Shown here piece after piece: positions 7,143 to 7,706 of a stretch of 7,706 nucleotides of DNA. Within the stretch, counting starts at the first letter, position 1. Every line of letters starts with the position of its first letter. Under the pieces are notes generated by a model. That model was not told the origin of the DNA. It saw only the letters and a program-made list of their open reading frames with translations, and made no database searches. Both the position numbers and the translations under genes were made by a program. Origin of the DNA: Rhizobiaceae bacterium (GTDB lineage: Bacteria > Pseudomonadota > Alphaproteobacteria > Rhizobiales > Rhizobiaceae); NCBI GenBank assembly GCA_021648425.1, contig JAKISV010000134.1, positions 1 to 7,706 of the forward strand, read 5' to 3'.

Positions 7143-7169
7143 GACAAATCATTGGTACTGTCGAATAAA
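7141..7169 (+). promoter_or_regulatory. Candidate sigma-70-type promoter of the lipoprotein gene
   Basis: A perfect TTGACA (7141-7146) is followed after 17 bases by AATAAA (7164-7169), which matches 4 of 6 positions of the -10 consensus. It sits 70 bases before the lipoprotein start and just after the weak argH hairpin. It suggests that the lipoprotein is transcribed at least partly on its own. An imperfect inverted repeat (7132-7155) overlaps the -35 box. Confidence 0.5.
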
Positions 7170-7229
7170 GAACGCGACATATTTTCAGCGGTTTTCGTCG
7201 CAGAAATTGTAATGTAACCAGTCTCGTTT

Positions 7230-7233
7230 GGAG
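7230..7233 (+). promoter_or_regulatory. Ribosome-binding site that decides the lipoprotein start
   Basis: GGAG lies 6 bases before the ATG at 7240 and 9 before the ATG at 7243. It overlaps a TTG (7228) that opens the frame. The TTG would put a Cys and acidic Glu ahead of the signal peptide and has no site of its own, so one of the two ATGs is the real start. Confidence 0.6.
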
Positions 7234-7239
7234 TGTAAA

Positions 7240-7443
7240 ATGATGACCCGACAAAACAGAAAGCTGGTAAGCGCTGTTGTTAGCGTTATTGCTGTCGGGT
7301 TTATTGTTTCGGGCTGCGGCAAACGCGGGGCGCTGGAAGCCCCGCCCTCGGACCGAGTTGTGACTACGGATAGCGTAGGCAACACAATCAACAAACCGGC
7401 ACCTAAACCTGACAGGCCATTTATTCTTGACGGCTTGATTTAG
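7240..7443 (+). CDS. Small lipoprotein, LptM-like (LPS translocon maturation chaperone family)
   Basis: A 67-residue lipoprotein precursor. MMTRQNRK is a basic n-region, residues 9-23 form the hydrophobic core, and VSGC is the lipobox with the lipid-modified Cys26. The motif right after the cysteine, CGKRGALEAPP, matches the C-G-x-K/R-G-x-L-x-x-P pattern of LptM (YifL). In E. coli that protein helps LptD/LptE mature in the outer membrane. The mature part is only about 42 residues, proline-rich, and ends in PDRPFILDGLI. Residue +2 after the cysteine is Gly rather than Asp, consistent with sorting to the outer membrane. It follows argH by 127 bases and has its own promoter candidate. Assignment as a lipoprotein is firm; the LptM role is inferred from the short motif. 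The second ATG (7243) would remove one residue. Confidence 0.85.
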   Translation: MMTRQNRKLVSAVVSVIAVGFIVSGCGKRGALEAPPSDRVVTTDSVGNTINKPAPKPDRPFILDGLI

Positions 7444-7539
7444 GGCCAGGACCCAAAAATTTATACAAAATTAAACGCACTGTTACTGCTGTGCATGAAT
7501 TTCAGTTGGCGCAGGAATAATGTTAAATTATTTTAAGCC

Positions 7540-7555
7540 GTTGTTTTAAAACAAC
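7540..7555. repeat. Perfect 16-base AT-rich palindrome
   Basis: GTTGTTTTAAAACAAC is self-complementary over all 16 bases with no loop, so it suits a dimeric protein site better than an RNA hairpin. It lies 97 bases after the lipoprotein stop and 44 bases before a TATACT element. An operator is possible but unproven; AT-rich background makes chance palindromes easier. Confidence 0.45.
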
Positions 7556-7598
7556 AATAAAAACTCAAAAAACTTATCCCCGTCTTCCCCACTGCCCA

Positions 7599-7706
7599 TA
7601 TACTAGCTTCACTGATCAACCCTGCAAACGACGGCGCGCGTGCCGAATGTTCCGTGGGTTGGCAGCAGCAGAGCGTGGACGGTCACATGTCGGGTGTGGC
7701 CCAAGC
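7599..7706 (+). other. Gene-free right end: -10-like element and GC-rich foldable sequence, possible leader or small RNA
   Basis: The 263 bases after the lipoprotein gene (7444-7706) contain no convincing coding start. The first half is AT-rich. TATACT at 7599-7604 matches 5 of 6 positions of a -10 box but has no clear -35. After it the sequence turns GC-rich and foldable. CAACCC (7617-7622) can pair with GGGTTG (7656-7661) around an inner CGGC/GCCG hairpin (7632-7645). GGTCACAT (7681-7688) pairs with GTGTGGCC (7694-7701) over a 5-base loop, using two or three G-U pairs. This could be the 5' leader of a gene beyond the edge, a small RNA, or the first codons of a gene, since the frame 7561-7706 is open. 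I recognise no known RNA family. Confidence 0.25.

Noticed and set aside
7444..7460. Possible terminator GGGCCAGGACCC followed by A/T-rich sequence after the lipoprotein gene
   Set aside because: Only a three-base GGG/CCC stem can form, and the following run is mainly A. That is not a credible intrinsic terminator.
7573..7581. CTTATCCCC as a DnaA-box-like element
   Set aside because: It departs from the DnaA consensus in the conserved CACA part, and no cluster of similar sites is present.

Overview
The window looks like ordinary chromosomal DNA of an alphaproteobacterium, most likely of the order Hyphomicrobiales (Rhizobiales). This rests on protein character and gene order only. A short-chain dehydrogenase, a small HIG1-type membrane protein, a PduO-type cobalamin adenosyltransferase, a rhomboid protease, etfB-etfA and 3-hydroxybutyryl-CoA dehydrogenase lie in a row. 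They are followed by tlpA, divergent from argH and a small LptM-like lipoprotein gene. I recall this order from many Hyphomicrobiales genomes, but I could not search for it. Base composition is near half G+C and even throughout, with no sign of recent transfer.

Layout. Positions 3-527 hold the C-terminal two thirds of an SDR oxidoreductase whose N-terminus lies off the left edge. Positions 551-2175 hold three closely packed genes on the same strand: the HIG1-type protein, the adenosyltransferase and the rhomboid protease. They are spaced by about 17-24 bases and may be one operon. A 111-base gap with a weak promoter candidate leads to etfB (2287-3036) and etfA (3067-3999), a two-gene unit closed by a strong hairpin terminator (4018-4051). 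The 3-hydroxybutyryl-CoA dehydrogenase gene (4082-4963) follows. It converges on tlpA (minus strand, 4973-5620), leaving 9 bases between them. A 94-base divergent spacer separates tlpA from argH (5715-7112). A 127-base gap with a good sigma-70-type promoter precedes the lipoprotein gene (7240-7443). The last 263 bases contain no recognisable gene. They hold a perfect 16-base palindrome, a TATACT -10-like element and GC-rich sequence that can fold into stems.

Function. The central block is energy and acyl-CoA metabolism. ETF collects electrons from FAD-dependent acyl-CoA and other dehydrogenases and passes them toward ubiquinone, and the hydroxyacyl-CoA dehydrogenase acts in beta-oxidation or in C4 (acetoacetyl-CoA/hydroxybutyryl-CoA) metabolism. 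The adenosyltransferase makes adenosylcobalamin for B12-dependent enzymes. TlpA is a membrane-anchored thioredoxin-fold protein, ArgH completes arginine synthesis, and the lipoprotein probably helps outer-membrane LPS-export assembly. I found no mobile element, CRISPR array, tRNA, rRNA or defence system. The only part that resists explanation is the right-hand tail.
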